From Burkholderia singularis (GTDB lineage Bacteria > Pseudomonadota > Gammaproteobacteria > Burkholderiales > Burkholderiaceae), in the NCBI RefSeq assembly GCF_900176645.1, contig NZ_FXAN01000055.1, forward strand, positions 1 through 56,477: a stretch of DNA of 56,477 bases, read 5' to 3'. Positions 46,881 through 55,912 of the stretch are shown here, in pieces (the stretch's first letter is position 1; each line of letters starts with the position of its first letter). The notes beneath the pieces were generated by a model, which was given only the letters and a program-made list of their open reading frames with translations, had not been told where the DNA came from and searched no databases. Both the position numbers and the translations under genes were made by a program.

Positions 46881-47594
46881 TCACGCGCGCGTGCCGTGTA
46901 CGAATTGGTGATAAAGCACTTCCATCGTCGTGTTGCGGCTGTCGCGGTGCAGCGCGTCGGGCGGCGAATAGTTGACGAGCCGCACGACCCAATCGTGCTC
47001 GCGCTCGCCGACGTCCAGCGCATTGATGCAGCCGGTGTCCTGCGACAACGTGCCGAGGAAGAAGCGATGCCCGGGCACGATGGCGTGCGACAGCAGCGCG
47101 CAATTCACGCCGCCGTGCAGCACGAGCAGCGCGGTGCTCCACGACGGGTCCGCCCGCAACGCGGCGAGCGGCGGCAGCACGCGGTCGATCAACTCGCCGA
47201 TCGTCTCTCCGCCGAGAAATCGGGTGTGCTCCGCGACGATCCCGTCGAGTGCGCTGAGGAACGCGGCTTCCTGCTCGTCGGGGGCAATGTCGGCGAGGTG
47301 GCCGCCGCGGATTTCGCGCCACGCGGGCTCGATGCCGATGTCGATCGACTGGCCGGTTTCGGCGAGCACGCGCCGCGCGGTTTCCATCGTGCGCGGCAGT
47401 CCGCTCGCGATCACGCGATCGAATTGCACGCGCTGCTCGGCGAACACGCGCCCGGCGGCGGTTGCCTGCGCCTGGCCGCGTGCGTTGAGCGGCACGCTAT
47501 CCGAATCGAACGGCCGGCCGCGTTCGTCGAAATAGGTGACGTCGCCATGACGCATCAGATAAATACGGCGACGCTTGGGTAATTGAAAAGGCAT
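46881..47594 (-). CDS. Histidine phosphatase family protein
   Basis: 237 residues, phosphoglycerate-mutase-like fold. RRRIYLMRHGDVTYFD holds the phosphorylated His. ASGLPRTMETA, the REIRGG segment and the second catalytic His in LLVLHGGVNCALL are present. Substrate unknown. Gene order hydratase-phosphatase-kinase-GST on one strand suggests an accessory role in acyl-CoA breakdown, perhaps opposing the kinase. Confidence 0.93.
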   Translation of the reverse strand: MPFQLPKRRRIYLMRHGDVTYFDERGRPFDSDSVPLNARGQAQATAAGRVFAEQRVQFDRVIASGLPRTMETARRVLAETGQSIDIGIEPAWREIRGGHLADIAPDEQEAAFLSALDGIVAEHTRFLGGETIGELIDRVLPPLAALRADPSWSTALLVLHGGVNCALLSHAIVPGHRFFLGTLSQDTGCINALDVGEREHDWVVRLVNYSPPDALHRDSRNTTMEVLYHQFVHGTRA

Positions 47595-47609
47595 GTCGGG
47601 AGGCTCGCT

Positions 47610-48401
47610 TTAGCGTTTGTAGACGGGCGTGCGCTTGTCGAGGAACGCGGTGATGCCTTCGAGCGCATCCGCGTGGCGCAGCGATTCGACGAAATGATTT
47701 CGCTCGGCGATCAGATGCGCGTCCAGCGGCTGCGCGTGCGCGTCGGCGATCAGCGATTTGATCCGCGCAAGCGCGTTCGGCGACAGCCTGCCCAATTCGT
47801 CGGCCCATGCGATCGCTTCGTCGCGCGCGGCGCCCGGCCGGCTCAGGCGGTTCACGACGCCGAGCGCGTGCAGCCGGGCGGCGGCGGCCGGCTTGCCTTC
47901 GAACATCAGTTCGGCTGCGAGCGCGCGCGGCAGCGCGCGGGCGAGGAACCACGAACCGCCGCCGTCGGGCGTCAGGCCGACGCGTGCATAGGACATCACG
48001 AACTTGGCGTCGTCGGCGGCAACGAGCAGATCGCACGCGAGCGCGAGCGAGAAGCCCGCGCCCGCCGCCGCGCCTTCGACCGCGGCAATCACGGGTTTCG
48101 TCACGGTGGTGAGCGCGGTGATCCATTCGCCGAGCAGATCGATGCTCGCCGCCTGCACGGACGGGTCTTTCGCGCGATTGTCGAGCAGCCGGTTCAGATT
48201 GCCGCCTGCGCAAAAGAAGCGGTCCGCGCCGGTCAGGACCACCGCGCGGATCGTCGGATCGCGCTCGGCCGTATTGAGCGCTTCGAGGCCGGCGGCATAC
48301 ATGTCCGGATGCAGCGCGTTGCGCGCGCCGGGGTTGGAAAGGGTGAGGACGAGCGTCGATTCGCTTTCGGTCGGGCGCGATGCGAGCAGTTCTGCGCTCA
48401 T
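47610..48401 (-). CDS. Enoyl-CoA hydratase/isomerase family protein
   Basis: 263 residues of crotonase fold. ADRFFCAGGNLNRL is the oxyanion-hole region and EGAAAGAGFSLALACDL the second. In VGLTPDGGGSWFLARALPRALA the acidic position follows the PDGG type of isomerases such as PaaG rather than the two-Glu hydratase site. It could therefore be an isomerase. AGGAG precedes the ATG. It heads the minus-strand operon, 15 bp from the phosphatase gene. Confidence 0.93.
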   Translation of the reverse strand: MSAELLASRPTESESTLVLTLSNPGARNALHPDMYAAGLEALNTAERDPTIRAVVLTGADRFFCAGGNLNRLLDNRAKDPSVQAASIDLLGEWITALTTVTKPVIAAVEGAAAGAGFSLALACDLLVAADDAKFVMSYARVGLTPDGGGSWFLARALPRALAAELMFEGKPAAAARLHALGVVNRLSRPGAARDEAIAWADELGRLSPNALARIKSLIADAHAQPLDAHLIAERNHFVESLRHADALEGITAFLDKRTPVYKR

Positions 48402-48587
48402 GCGGCAGTCTCCTGGGATGCGCCGGCCGGTTTGGCCGGCGCTTATGGTGGCGGTTCGAAGCGGCTGCGGTGACGCAGCCCGATTCGAGCGTTTTAGAAT
48501 AACACGGACGTGCTTTTTGGGCGTCGAGCCGAACCCGACGCGCGAAGCATATCGCGCGCGGTTTTCCCCATGAACAAGGAGTCATCG

Positions 48588-49244
48588 ATGCTCAGGCTCT
48601 GTGGTTTTCCGTTGTCCAACTATTACAACAAGGCCAAGTTTGCGCTGCTCGAATACGGTATTCCGTTCGACGAGATGCTCGTCACGACGCCGATCGACGA
48701 TGCTGCGAAACGGGCCGACACGCCGCTTGGCAAGGTACCGTATCTGCAGACGGAACACGGCCCGATCAGCGAGTCGCAGGCGATCGTCGATTATTTGGCG
48801 ATGCGCTATCCGGAAAAGCGGATTTACCCGGCCGATGCGTATGCGGCGGCGAAGGCGCGCGAGATCACGATCGTGCTTGAGCTATATATCGAATGGTGCG
48901 TCCGCGATCTGTTCCCGGAGGCGTTTTTCGGCGTCAAGATCAGCGACGGCACGAAGGCGCGCGTCGAAAAACGCCTGCCGCATGCGCTCCAAGGCTTCAA
49001 GCGGCTCGCGTCGTTCTCGCCGTACTTGCTGGGCGACACGTTCAGCATTGCCGATATTGCCGCGTTCATTCATTTGCCGATCGTCGCGCTTGCGACCAAA
49101 CCGATCTATGGCCGTGATCTGGTCGTCGAGGCGGGAATCGATTGGAAAGCGTACGTCAAGCGCATCGAGGCGCAGCATCCGGCCGCGCGGCGCGTGAGCG
49201 CGGATCGCAAGGCTTACGTCGCGGGCCTTGCGAAGCCGGCTTGA
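48588..49244 (+). CDS. Glutathione S-transferase family protein
   Basis: 218 residues. The N-domain starts MLRLCGFPLSNYYNKAKFALLEYGIPFDE. TPLGKVPYLQTEHGPISESQAIVDYLAMRYPEKR is the glutathione-binding stretch. The helical C-domain has LLGDTFSIADIAAFI. AAGGAG sits 7 bases before the ATG at 48588, which is why this was preferred over the ATG at 48570. It is divergent from the enoyl-CoA hydratase gene. Confidence 0.92.
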   Translation: MLRLCGFPLSNYYNKAKFALLEYGIPFDEMLVTTPIDDAAKRADTPLGKVPYLQTEHGPISESQAIVDYLAMRYPEKRIYPADAYAAAKAREITIVLELYIEWCVRDLFPEAFFGVKISDGTKARVEKRLPHALQGFKRLASFSPYLLGDTFSIADIAAFIHLPIVALATKPIYGRDLVVEAGIDWKAYVKRIEAQHPAARRVSADRKAYVAGLAKPA

Positions 49245-49263
49245 TTGCTTGAGTGCCGAATGG

Positions 49264-49291
49264 GCGCGGGCGGCTCGAGCGCCGCCCGCGC
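49264..49291. terminator. Strong hairpin between convergent genes
   Basis: Perfect 11-bp stem GCGCGGGCGGC (49264-49274) and GCCGCCCGCGC (49281-49291), 6-nt loop. It lies between the stop codons of a plus GST gene and a minus aminotransferase gene. There is no T-run on either side, so it may block or pause transcription in both directions rather than act as a classic terminator. Confidence 0.45.
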
Positions 49292-49372
49292 GTCGCGCAC
49301 GGGATCGGCGCGCTTGCGCACGTCGCCGGATCAAACCGCCCGCCGGATGCGCCGCTTGACGGCTCTTGACGG

Positions 49373-50545
49373 CTACAAACGACCGAGCCGCTCGAGCGCG
49401 AGGGCGAGCGTCTCTTCGCGCTTCGCGAAGCAGAAACGCACGACGTCCGATTCATGCGGCTCATGATAGAACGCGGACACGGGGATCGCGGCCACGCCGA
49501 TTTCCGTCGTCAGCCATTTCGCGAACTGAGCCTCGGGCAGATCGCTGATTGCCGAATAATCGACGCATTGGAAGTACGTGCCCGTGCACGGCAGCAGCTT
49601 GAAACGGGTGTTCGCGAGTCCGGCACGGAAGAAGTCGCGCTTCTTTTGATAGAACGCGGGTAAGGTCAGATAAGGCTCGGGGTGGCGCAGATAATCGGCG
49701 AGACCATATTGCATCGGCGTGTTGACCGTGAACACGTTGAACTGATGCACCTTGCGGAACTCTGCCGTCAGCGCGGCGGGCGCGGCCACGTAGCCGACCT
49801 TCCAGCCCGTCACGTGAAAGGTTTTGCCGAAGCTCGACACGACGAAGCTGCGCGCCGCGAGTTCCGGGTAGCGAACGACGCTCTCGTGCCGCGCGCCGTC
49901 ATAGACCATGTGCTCGTAGACTTCATCCGACACGATCAGGATGTCGGTGCCGCGCACGATGTCCTCGAGCGCGCGCATGTCGGCGTCGCGCCAAATCGTG
50001 CCGGTCGGATTGTGCGGCGTGTTGATGATGATCGCGCGCGTTTTGGGCGTGATCGCCGCGGCGAGTTTGTCGAACGGAATCGTGTAATCGGGCGCCTCGA
50101 GCGTAACGAAGACCGGCGTGCCGCCGGCGAGCGCGATCGACGGCAGATAGCTGTCGTAGGTCGGCTCGATCACGATCACTTCGTCGCCCGGATGCACCGC
50201 GCACAGGATCGCCGTGAGGAGCGCCTGCGTTGCGCCGGCCGTTATCGTGATCTCGTTTGCCGCGTCGTAGCGGCGGCCGTAGAGCTGCTCGGTCTTGTCC
50301 GCGACCGCCTCGCGCAGCGGCGCGATGCCCGCCATCGGCGGATACTGGTTATGGGCGTCGCGCATCGCACGCGCGACCGCATCGACGATCGCCGGATCGC
50401 AGTCGAAATCCGGAAAGCCCTGGCCGAGATTCACCGCGCCTTTTTCCGCGGCGAGCGCGCTCATTACAGTGAAGATCGTCGTGCCGACATGGGGCAGGCG
50501 GGATGGGAAGGTAGGTGTGTTGGGCATATCGTGCGATGCGTTCAT
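49373..50545 (-). CDS. PLP-dependent aminotransferase, methionine/kynurenine aminotransferase type
   Basis: 390 residues, fold type I class I/II aminotransferase. NLGQGFPDFDCDP, the pyridoxal-binding NTPHNPTGTIW, DEVYEHMVYDG and the Schiff-base Lys in SSFGKTFHVTGWKVGY are visible. The QFNVFTVNTPMQYGLADYL segment resembles YbdL methionine aminotransferase and kynurenine aminotransferases. Start codons at 50548, 50545 and 50527 are in frame and none has a good ribosome-binding site. It lies 38 bp after a PIN-domain gene on the same strand. Confidence 0.92.
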   Translation of the reverse strand: MNASHDMPNTPTFPSRLPHVGTTIFTVMSALAAEKGAVNLGQGFPDFDCDPAIVDAVARAMRDAHNQYPPMAGIAPLREAVADKTEQLYGRRYDAANEITITAGATQALLTAILCAVHPGDEVIVIEPTYDSYLPSIALAGGTPVFVTLEAPDYTIPFDKLAAAITPKTRAIIINTPHNPTGTIWRDADMRALEDIVRGTDILIVSDEVYEHMVYDGARHESVVRYPELAARSFVVSSFGKTFHVTGWKVGYVAAPAALTAEFRKVHQFNVFTVNTPMQYGLADYLRHPEPYLTLPAFYQKKRDFFRAGLANTRFKLLPCTGTYFQCVDYSAISDLPEAQFAKWLTTEIGVAAIPVSAFYHEPHESDVVRFCFAKREETLALALERLGRL

Positions 50546-50583
50546 CATGGCTTGTATGCGCGAGATCGGGCGGAAAAGGGTGC

Positions 50584-51339
50584 TTACGCCGGCTCCGGCG
50601 CGCCGGCCGGAAGCGCTCGCGCGGCGAACGACTCGGGCGGCGCGATCCGGAAACCGAAATCGCGTTCGGTGCGGCGCGCGAGTTTCAGCAGCGCACGATC
50701 TTTCGACACGAGCCAGTCGGCGCGCGCCGCGTAAGCGAGTTCGAGGAATTTCTGGTCGTCGCGATCCTTGCACTTGGGCAGCGGCCGCGGCGGCGCGTCG
50801 CCCGGCGGCGGGGGCAGTGCGTCGGTCCGCGCCAGCAGCGGGTTTGCCGCCGGCACGCCGGCGCCGGATGCAGGCGATGCGCAGGCGGCGGGCGTGACGT
50901 GCGCATCGGTGCGGCTCGGCAAGGCACTGCCGGACGGCGCGCCGGGCGTCCGCGCCGCGCCCGGCTGCTGCTGCTGCGTATCGGCGACAATCGCCTGGGC
51001 GGCCGATGCGGCCGGAGTCGGGGCGCTCGCTCCGGTGTCGGCGGTTGCCGCTACGCACGAGCCGCCATTGGCGCGTGGCCCTGCGACATGCTGCGTCAAA
51101 CGCGCGACCGTCGCGAGCGCGGCGGCCTTGTCGACCGCGCGCGCTTTGAACTGAGGATAATCGAGCACGCGCTCGAGTTCGCCGAGGCAGCGGGCGTCGA
51201 TGAGCGCGGTGACGGCGCCGGTTTCGAGGGCCGCGCGGATCGGACGGGTGGCGGGGTCGTCGAACACGAGGATATCGATCCACACGTTCGAATCGAGCAC
51301 CACGCGCAGACCGTCGCATAAAGCGTCGGGGCTAGGCAT
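50584..51339 (-). CDS. PIN-domain protein (COG1569 type) with a low-complexity insertion
   Basis: 251 residues. The PIN core is split. The N-part carries [13 protein letters not shown] (acidic Asp16), [19 protein letters not shown] (Glu54). The C-part carries [30 protein letters not shown] (Asp194/195 and Asp214). Between them lie about 100 residues (88-187) rich in Ala, Pro, Ser and Thr, including QQQQ and PPPP. PIN domains are usually 130-150 residues, so the insertion is unusual. No antitoxin gene is adjacent. It may be a ribonuclease; function unproven. Confidence 0.85.
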   Translation of the reverse strand: MPSPDALCDGLRVVLDSNVWIDILVFDDPATRPIRAALETGAVTALIDARCLGELERVLDYPQFKARAVDKAAALATVARLTQHVAGPRANGGSCVAATADTGASAPTPAASAAQAIVADTQQQQPGAARTPGAPSGSALPSRTDAHVTPAACASPASGAGVPAANPLLARTDALPPPPGDAPPRPLPKCKDRDDQKFLELAYAARADWLVSKDRALLKLARRTERDFGFRIAPPESFAARALPAGAPEPA

Positions 51340-51401
51340 TCGTTACAATTGAGGGTTTTCGTTTGATTGCCCGGCATCGCACGGCATGCCAGCAAGCCTC
51401 T

Positions 51402-52184
51402 ATGATAATCGTTCTGTCTCCCGCGAAATCGCTCGATTACGAAACGCCGCCGCACGTCGCCGCCCATACGCTGCCGCAGTTCATCGATGACGCGGCCGAA
51501 CTGATCGGCGCGCTGCGCCGGTTGTCGCCGCAGCAGATCTCGACGCTGATGAATATTTCCGATCCGCTCGCGCGGCTCAATTTCCAACGCTATGCGGACT
51601 GGTCGCGCGCGTCGACGCCGGCGAACGCCAAACAGGCGCTGCTTGCGTTCAATGGCGATGTCTACGAAGGTTTCGACGCGCGCTCGCTGTCGGCGGACGA
51701 TCTCGATTACGCGCAACGGCACGTGCGCGTGCTGTCCGGACTGTACGGGCTGCTGCGGCCGCTCGATCTGTTGCAGCCGTACCGGCTCGAAATGGGCACG
51801 CGCTTTGCCAACGCGCGCGGCAAGGATCTGTACGCATTCTGGGGCGAGCGGATCACGCGCGCGCTGAACGCCGAGCTTGACAAGCGCGACGCCGCATCGC
51901 GCGTACTGGTCAATTGCGCATCGGCTGAATATTTCAAGGCGGTGAAACCGAAGCTGCTCGGCGCGCGCGTCGTCACGCCGGTGTTCGAAGACTGGAAGGA
52001 CGGCCGCTACAAGATCATCAGCTTTTACGCGAAACGCGCGCGTGGACTGATGGCGCGCTACGTCGTCGAGGGACGGCTCGCGTCGCCCGGTGCGCTGATG
52101 CGCTTTTCGTCGGAGGGCTATGCGTTCAACGAAGCCGCGTCGAACGACGACACTTATGTATTCCGCCGCCGAGCAGGCGCGTGA
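51402..52184 (+). CDS. yaaA: Peroxide stress protein YaaA (UPF0246/DUF328)
   Basis: 260 residues. [17 protein letters not shown] at the N-terminus, [41 protein letters not shown] and the C-terminal [25 protein letters not shown] are the family's hallmarks. In E. coli YaaA limits free iron and protects DNA during hydrogen peroxide stress. It is transcribed divergently from the PIN gene with 62 bp between starts. Confidence 0.95.
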   Translation: MIIVLSPAKSLDYETPPHVAAHTLPQFIDDAAELIGALRRLSPQQISTLMNISDPLARLNFQRYADWSRASTPANAKQALLAFNGDVYEGFDARSLSADDLDYAQRHVRVLSGLYGLLRPLDLLQPYRLEMGTRFANARGKDLYAFWGERITRALNAELDKRDAASRVLVNCASAEYFKAVKPKLLGARVVTPVFEDWKDGRYKIISFYAKRARGLMARYVVEGRLASPGALMRFSSEGYAFNEAASNDDTYVFRRRAGA

Positions 52185-52239
52185 AACCGTATGAAATCCG
52201 GGCGGCCGTGCGCGGCCGCCGTCACCAGGAGACGCAGCA

Positions 52240-53394
52240 ATGACTCTCTCGATCACGAGCAATTTCGATGCGGGCGCGATCGACGTCCTGTCGTGCGAGC
52301 GGGCGGACGCGATCCGGCTGCGCGTGCGCGGCGACAATCATTCCGAGTTCGCGCAATGGTTCTATTTCCGCGTCACGGGCGCGCGCGGCGAACGCTGCGT
52401 GATGACGTTCGACAATGCGAAGGAATGCGCATACCCCGACGGCTGGCGCGACTATCGCGCGGTCGCGAGCTACGACCGGGTCAACTGGTTCCGCGTGCCG
52501 ACGTCGTATGACGGCCAAACGCTGACGATCGACCACACGCCCGAATTCGACAGCATCTATTACGCGTACTTCGAGCCGTACAGCGAGGAGCGCCAGGCGG
52601 AGTTTTTGGGGGCTGTTCAGCAGATGCCGCAGGCGAACGTCGTCGAGCTGGGGCGCACGCATGACGGGCGGCCGCTGTCGCTTATCGTGCTCGGCACGCC
52701 GCAAGAGGATGACGTCGCGAAAAAGAAAGTCTGGATCATCGCGCGCCAGCATCCGGGCGAATCGATGGCGGAGTGGTTTGTCGAGGGACTGGTCAAGCGG
52801 CTCGTCGGCTGGGGCGACTGGTCGGGCGATCCGGTGGCCCGCAAGCTTTACGATCACGCGACGTTCTATATCGTGCCGAACATGAATCCTGACGGCAGCG
52901 TGCGCGGCAATCTGCGCACGAACGCGGTGGGCGCGAACCTGAATCGCGAATGGATGGCGCCCGATGCCGAACGCAGCCCCGAAGTGCTCGTCGTGCGCGA
53001 TGCGATCGAAGCCGCGGGTTGCGATCTCTTTTTCGACATCCATGGCGACGAGGCGCTGCCGTATGTGTTCGTGGCCGGCTCGGAGATGTTGCCGGGCTTC
53101 ACGGAACGTCAGCGCGCCGAGCAGCGTGCATTCATCGACGCGTTCAAGCGCGCGAGCCCCGATTTCCAGGACGAGCATGGCTATGCGGCCAGCAAGTACA
53201 ACGAGGAGGCGCTCAAGCTCGCGTCGAAGTACATCGGCAATCGGTTCGGCTGTCTGTCGTTGACGCTCGAGATGCCGTTCAAGGACAACGCGAACCTGCC
53301 TGACGAGCACGCCGGCTGGAGCGGGGCGCGTAGTGCGGCGCTTGGCGCGGCGATGTTGACCGCGATTCTCGAGCACGTGCGCGCGTTCGCCTGA
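52240..53394 (+). CDS. M14-family zinc carboxypeptidase (cytosolic carboxypeptidase-like)
   Basis: 384 residues. An N-terminal beta-rich domain (about 1-125) precedes the peptidase. Zinc ligands are His171 and Glu174 in ARQHPGESMAEW and His268 in FFDIHGDEALP. NMNPDGSVRGN and NLNREW bind substrate carboxylate. The catalytic Glu is near 344 in LTLEMPFK. The arrangement matches the bacterial relatives of CCP deglutamylases. The natural substrate is not known. The start is 55 bp after yaaA, with AGGAG upstream. Confidence 0.93.
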   Translation: MTLSITSNFDAGAIDVLSCERADAIRLRVRGDNHSEFAQWFYFRVTGARGERCVMTFDNAKECAYPDGWRDYRAVASYDRVNWFRVPTSYDGQTLTIDHTPEFDSIYYAYFEPYSEERQAEFLGAVQQMPQANVVELGRTHDGRPLSLIVLGTPQEDDVAKKKVWIIARQHPGESMAEWFVEGLVKRLVGWGDWSGDPVARKLYDHATFYIVPNMNPDGSVRGNLRTNAVGANLNREWMAPDAERSPEVLVVRDAIEAAGCDLFFDIHGDEALPYVFVAGSEMLPGFTERQRAEQRAFIDAFKRASPDFQDEHGYAASKYNEEALKLASKYIGNRFGCLSLTLEMPFKDNANLPDEHAGWSGARSAALGAAMLTAILEHVRAFA

Positions 53395-53453
53395 GCACTT
53401 GCCCGGGCGCGATCGACGCGCGTCGGCGGAAAAATGCCATGCGTCGACGCACG

Positions 53454-53492
53454 AAAAAAGCCGGAGCGGGCTTGCCGCGCTCCGGCTTTTTT
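53454..53492. terminator. Bidirectional Rho-independent terminator
   Basis: Arms AGCCGGAGCG (53459-53468) and CGCTCCGGCT (53478-53487), flanked by six A on the left and TTTTTT on the right. It serves the plus carboxypeptidase gene and the minus secreted-protein gene that converge here. Confidence 0.9.
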
Positions 53493-53565
53493 CGTGAATG
53501 GCGACCGGCGTGTCGGCCGCCGCGCGTCATTCGGCTTTACCGGCCGGTCGGGCCGCGGCGGCCGA

Positions 53566-54171
53566 TCATCGTGCCTTGCGGGCCGAATGCTTCCTCACGG
53601 CCTTCACCGTCGACGATCGTTTGCCGCTTTTGCCAGACGCCTTTGCTTTACCCTTGCCTTTGCCGGCGTGCTTGTGAAACTTCTTCTTCGATGCTGCCGG
53701 CCGCTCGGCGCGCGGTTTCACAGGCGGCGACGGATCGTTCCAACTGAACGCGAGCATTTGCGTGCCGACGTACCCGCAGCGGAATTTCAAATGCGCGGGC
53801 TCGCCGCCGTCGTTACGCATGCCGAGCCCTTCGACCGTCACGACGTTGTCGACTTTCACGCGTTGCTTGCCTTCGTCGAACGAATCGTTCCAAGGGGCGA
53901 TCGCTGCGTTGCCGCTTTCGAATGCGCTCGGCGGGAATTCGACATGATCGAAACTGTTCGACGTGCTGGCAATGAAGTTGCCATGCGCCGCGCAATCCGC
54001 GACGAGCGGATCGGCGTGCATGTCGTTGATGTATTTGTTGACGAGCTCCGCGCGTTGGTCGAGGAGATCGGCGAATGCGGGCGCGGCGAAGGCGAGCGTC
54101 AGGCCGGCGACGCAGGCCGTCAACGTGCCGAGCGCGCCAAGGAGGCGTTGCGGGGCGGGGAAGCTGTCCAT
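53566..54171 (-). CDS. Secreted protein with highly basic C-terminal tail, function unknown
   Basis: About 201 residues. An N-terminal signal peptide (LGTLTACVAGLTLAFAAPAFA) is followed by a mature domain of about 115 residues with NGG-free beta-rich sequence and two Cys (C60-C133 region, SADPLVADCAAHGNF and LKFRCGYVGTQMLAFSW). The last 50 residues are Lys/Arg/Ala/His-rich and resemble histone-H1-like tails. I am not sure of the family; a BspC-type Burkholderia family is possible. The ATG at 54171 was chosen; an alternative GTG at 54201 adds ten residues. Confidence 0.7.
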   Translation of the reverse strand: MDSFPAPQRLLGALGTLTACVAGLTLAFAAPAFADLLDQRAELVNKYINDMHADPLVADCAAHGNFIASTSNSFDHVEFPPSAFESGNAAIAPWNDSFDEGKQRVKVDNVVTVEGLGMRNDGGEPAHLKFRCGYVGTQMLAFSWNDPSPPVKPRAERPAASKKKFHKHAGKGKGKAKASGKSGKRSSTVKAVRKHSARKAR

Positions 54172-54322
54172 CTGGGTAGAGGATAACGGAGATCGAGACA
54201 CCAGGCACGTCAGATGCCCGATGAAGAGCAGGGTTCCATCTTAGCGTAATTTCTGAGCGGCGCAGTAGTGCGCTCGGCAGATATCTTTGGCCGCGCGCAG
54301 ATGCGCAACTCGCGGCGGCGCG

Positions 54323-54997
54323 TTACAGGCGGGGGCCGCCGAGGCGGTAGCGGCGCACGTCGGACGTTGTGACCCAGGCGGGACGGTAGACGGCGATCAA
54401 CGCGGTCGCGACGCCGGTGAACCATGCCTCGCCGAGTGCCAGCAACAGCGCGCTGAGTACATAGCCGGACGGTATGACGACGAACGCGCCGTTGGCGAGC
54501 GCGATCTGCATGCCTGCTGCCGCGATCGACACCGCGCCCGACGCGACCGCGGGCGACACGATGCCCTGACCGGCGATGAGGGCGGTCAGATTGTGCGGCA
54601 GCCGCGCGAGTGCCGCACGCTGCAGCAGTGCCGATGCCGCGACAGGTAGCGCGCCGTAGATCAAATAGGTGAGTCCGACGCCTTGCCAGGTCGCGTCGAA
54701 TGCGAACGCCGCGATACCGATGACAACGGCCATGGCGATGAGAGATAGCGCCCAATCGAACAGCGTGACGAGCAACGTGGCGCCGAGCAGATGCATGACG
54801 AGGCCATCGTCGAGCCATGCGTTGGATGCCCAAAGCACGGTGATCGACGTGATGAGCGCGAGCCATACGTGCTGCAGAGTCGGATCCTGCAGGCGGCCGA
54901 ACGGGCGTCTCCATGATGCGAGGACGAGCAATCCCACGGCGGCGATCCAGCCACCCACGGCAACCCAGAACGGAAGCGGCGTATAGAGAAACCCCAT
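54323..54997 (-). CDS. CbiM-like energy-coupling-factor permease / membrane protein
   Basis: 224 residues with six to seven hydrophobic helices. Features such as HLLGATLLVTLFDWALSLIAMAV, QGVGLTYLIYGALPVAASALL and GEAWFTGVATALIAVYRP fit the CbiM (cobalt/nickel S-component) fold. No CbiN, CbiQ or ATPase gene is adjacent, and the N-terminal MHI metal-binding motif of CbiM is absent; the role is therefore uncertain. No ribosome-binding site is visible at the ATG, which sits close to an AT-rich TAATAT. No cobalamin riboswitch was seen upstream. Confidence 0.7.
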   Translation of the reverse strand: MGFLYTPLPFWVAVGGWIAAVGLLVLASWRRPFGRLQDPTLQHVWLALITSITVLWASNAWLDDGLVMHLLGATLLVTLFDWALSLIAMAVVIGIAAFAFDATWQGVGLTYLIYGALPVAASALLQRAALARLPHNLTALIAGQGIVSPAVASGAVSIAAAGMQIALANGAFVVIPSGYVLSALLLALGEAWFTGVATALIAVYRPAWVTTSDVRRYRLGGPRL

Positions 54998-55072
54998 GTT
55001 TTTATATTACTCGTTGAATACAAAAGATGGGAACGGATTCACGCGACCGCCGGGGCGCACCGGGTTCACCGG

Positions 55073-55912
55073 CTATTCATTCGCCTTGTACGGAGTGGGC
55101 AGCTCGGCCGCGATGAGGGGTTCGCTGGTCGATTCGCTTTCGGCGGCGAGCGGGTATTTGTGCCGCGTTTTCACTGCGCGCAGCGGTACGGGGCCGGGTG
55201 CGCCATGTACAGGCTTGGGCGAGCTTTCGTTCGAGGCCAGCAACACTTCGAGGTGCGGCGGCAGCCAGCCGTTGTAAATGGCGACGGCGGACGCGCGATT
55301 GTTCGCGCCCAATTGCTGGAAGATGCTGGCCAAATGAATCTTGACCGTGCCTTCGCTGATGCCGAGCGTGCGCGCAATCATCTTGTTGGTGCTGCCCATG
55401 TGAACAAACCGCATGATCTGCGCTTGGCGCGGCGACAGTAGACTGCATGGTGAACGCTTCCGGGCCGGAAGCTGACCGGCCAGCGAATCGGCGCGGCTGT
55501 CGCTGGCACGTGCGGATGGCTCTGCAAGATCGAGTGCGCTCGGCGGCACGTAGTAGCTGCCGAGCAGCACGATCTCCAATGCGCGCACGATCAAGTGCGG
55601 GCGCGTCGAGCGCGGGATGACGCCAAGCACGCCGGCGGCGAAAAGCGCTCGAGTCTGCTCGGGCGACGCGTCGTCCGTCAGTGCGGCGACGGGCGTTGGC
55701 GAGCACGCCTTGCAGAACGCATGCAGATCGCCGAGCCGCTCGATGTCGCGCCAATCGACTGTGATCAAGTCGAAACTTTGTTGCTTGATCAGCCGTTGTG
55801 CCTGCCGCCAATCTTTTGCATCGTTATAGCCGGCGTGCCGGTCGATTTGCCGCAGCAGGGTTTTCAAGCCGTCACGCCGTTCCGCGTCCGAATTGAGCAC
55901 CAGAAACCTCAT
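55073..55912 (-). CDS. LuxR-type response regulator with degenerate receiver
   Basis: 279 residues. A receiver-like domain (about 1-115) has a single acidic residue at the metal site (Asp9), Asp53 in TVDWRD at the phosphorylation position, and Arg101 (IPRST) in place of the usual Lys. A linker of about 40 residues follows. The LuxR HTH domain is LLSPRQAQIMRFVHMGSTNKMIARTLGISEGTVKIHLASIFQQL (about 155-200). GGAGG lies 8 bases before the ATG. No kinase gene is adjacent in this window. Confidence 0.88.
   Translation of the reverse strand: MRFLVLNSDAERRDGLKTLLRQIDRHAGYNDAKDWRQAQRLIKQQSFDLITVDWRDIERLGDLHAFCKACSPTPVAALTDDASPEQTRALFAAGVLGVIPRSTRPHLIVRALEIVLLGSYYVPPSALDLAEPSARASDSRADSLAGQLPARKRSPCSLLSPRQAQIMRFVHMGSTNKMIARTLGISEGTVKIHLASIFQQLGANNRASAVAIYNGWLPPHLEVLLASNESSPKPVHGAPGPVPLRAVKTRHKYPLAAESESTSEPLIAAELPTPYKANE

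Noticed and set aside
50584..51402. Toxin-antitoxin pair around the PIN gene
   Set aside because: There is no small antitoxin frame adjacent; the flanks are yaaA (divergent) and an aminotransferase.
54998..55072. Possible cobalamin or metal riboswitch before the CbiM-like gene
   Set aside because: The gap to the LuxR gene is only about 75 bp, too short, and contains no B12-box-like conserved bases.
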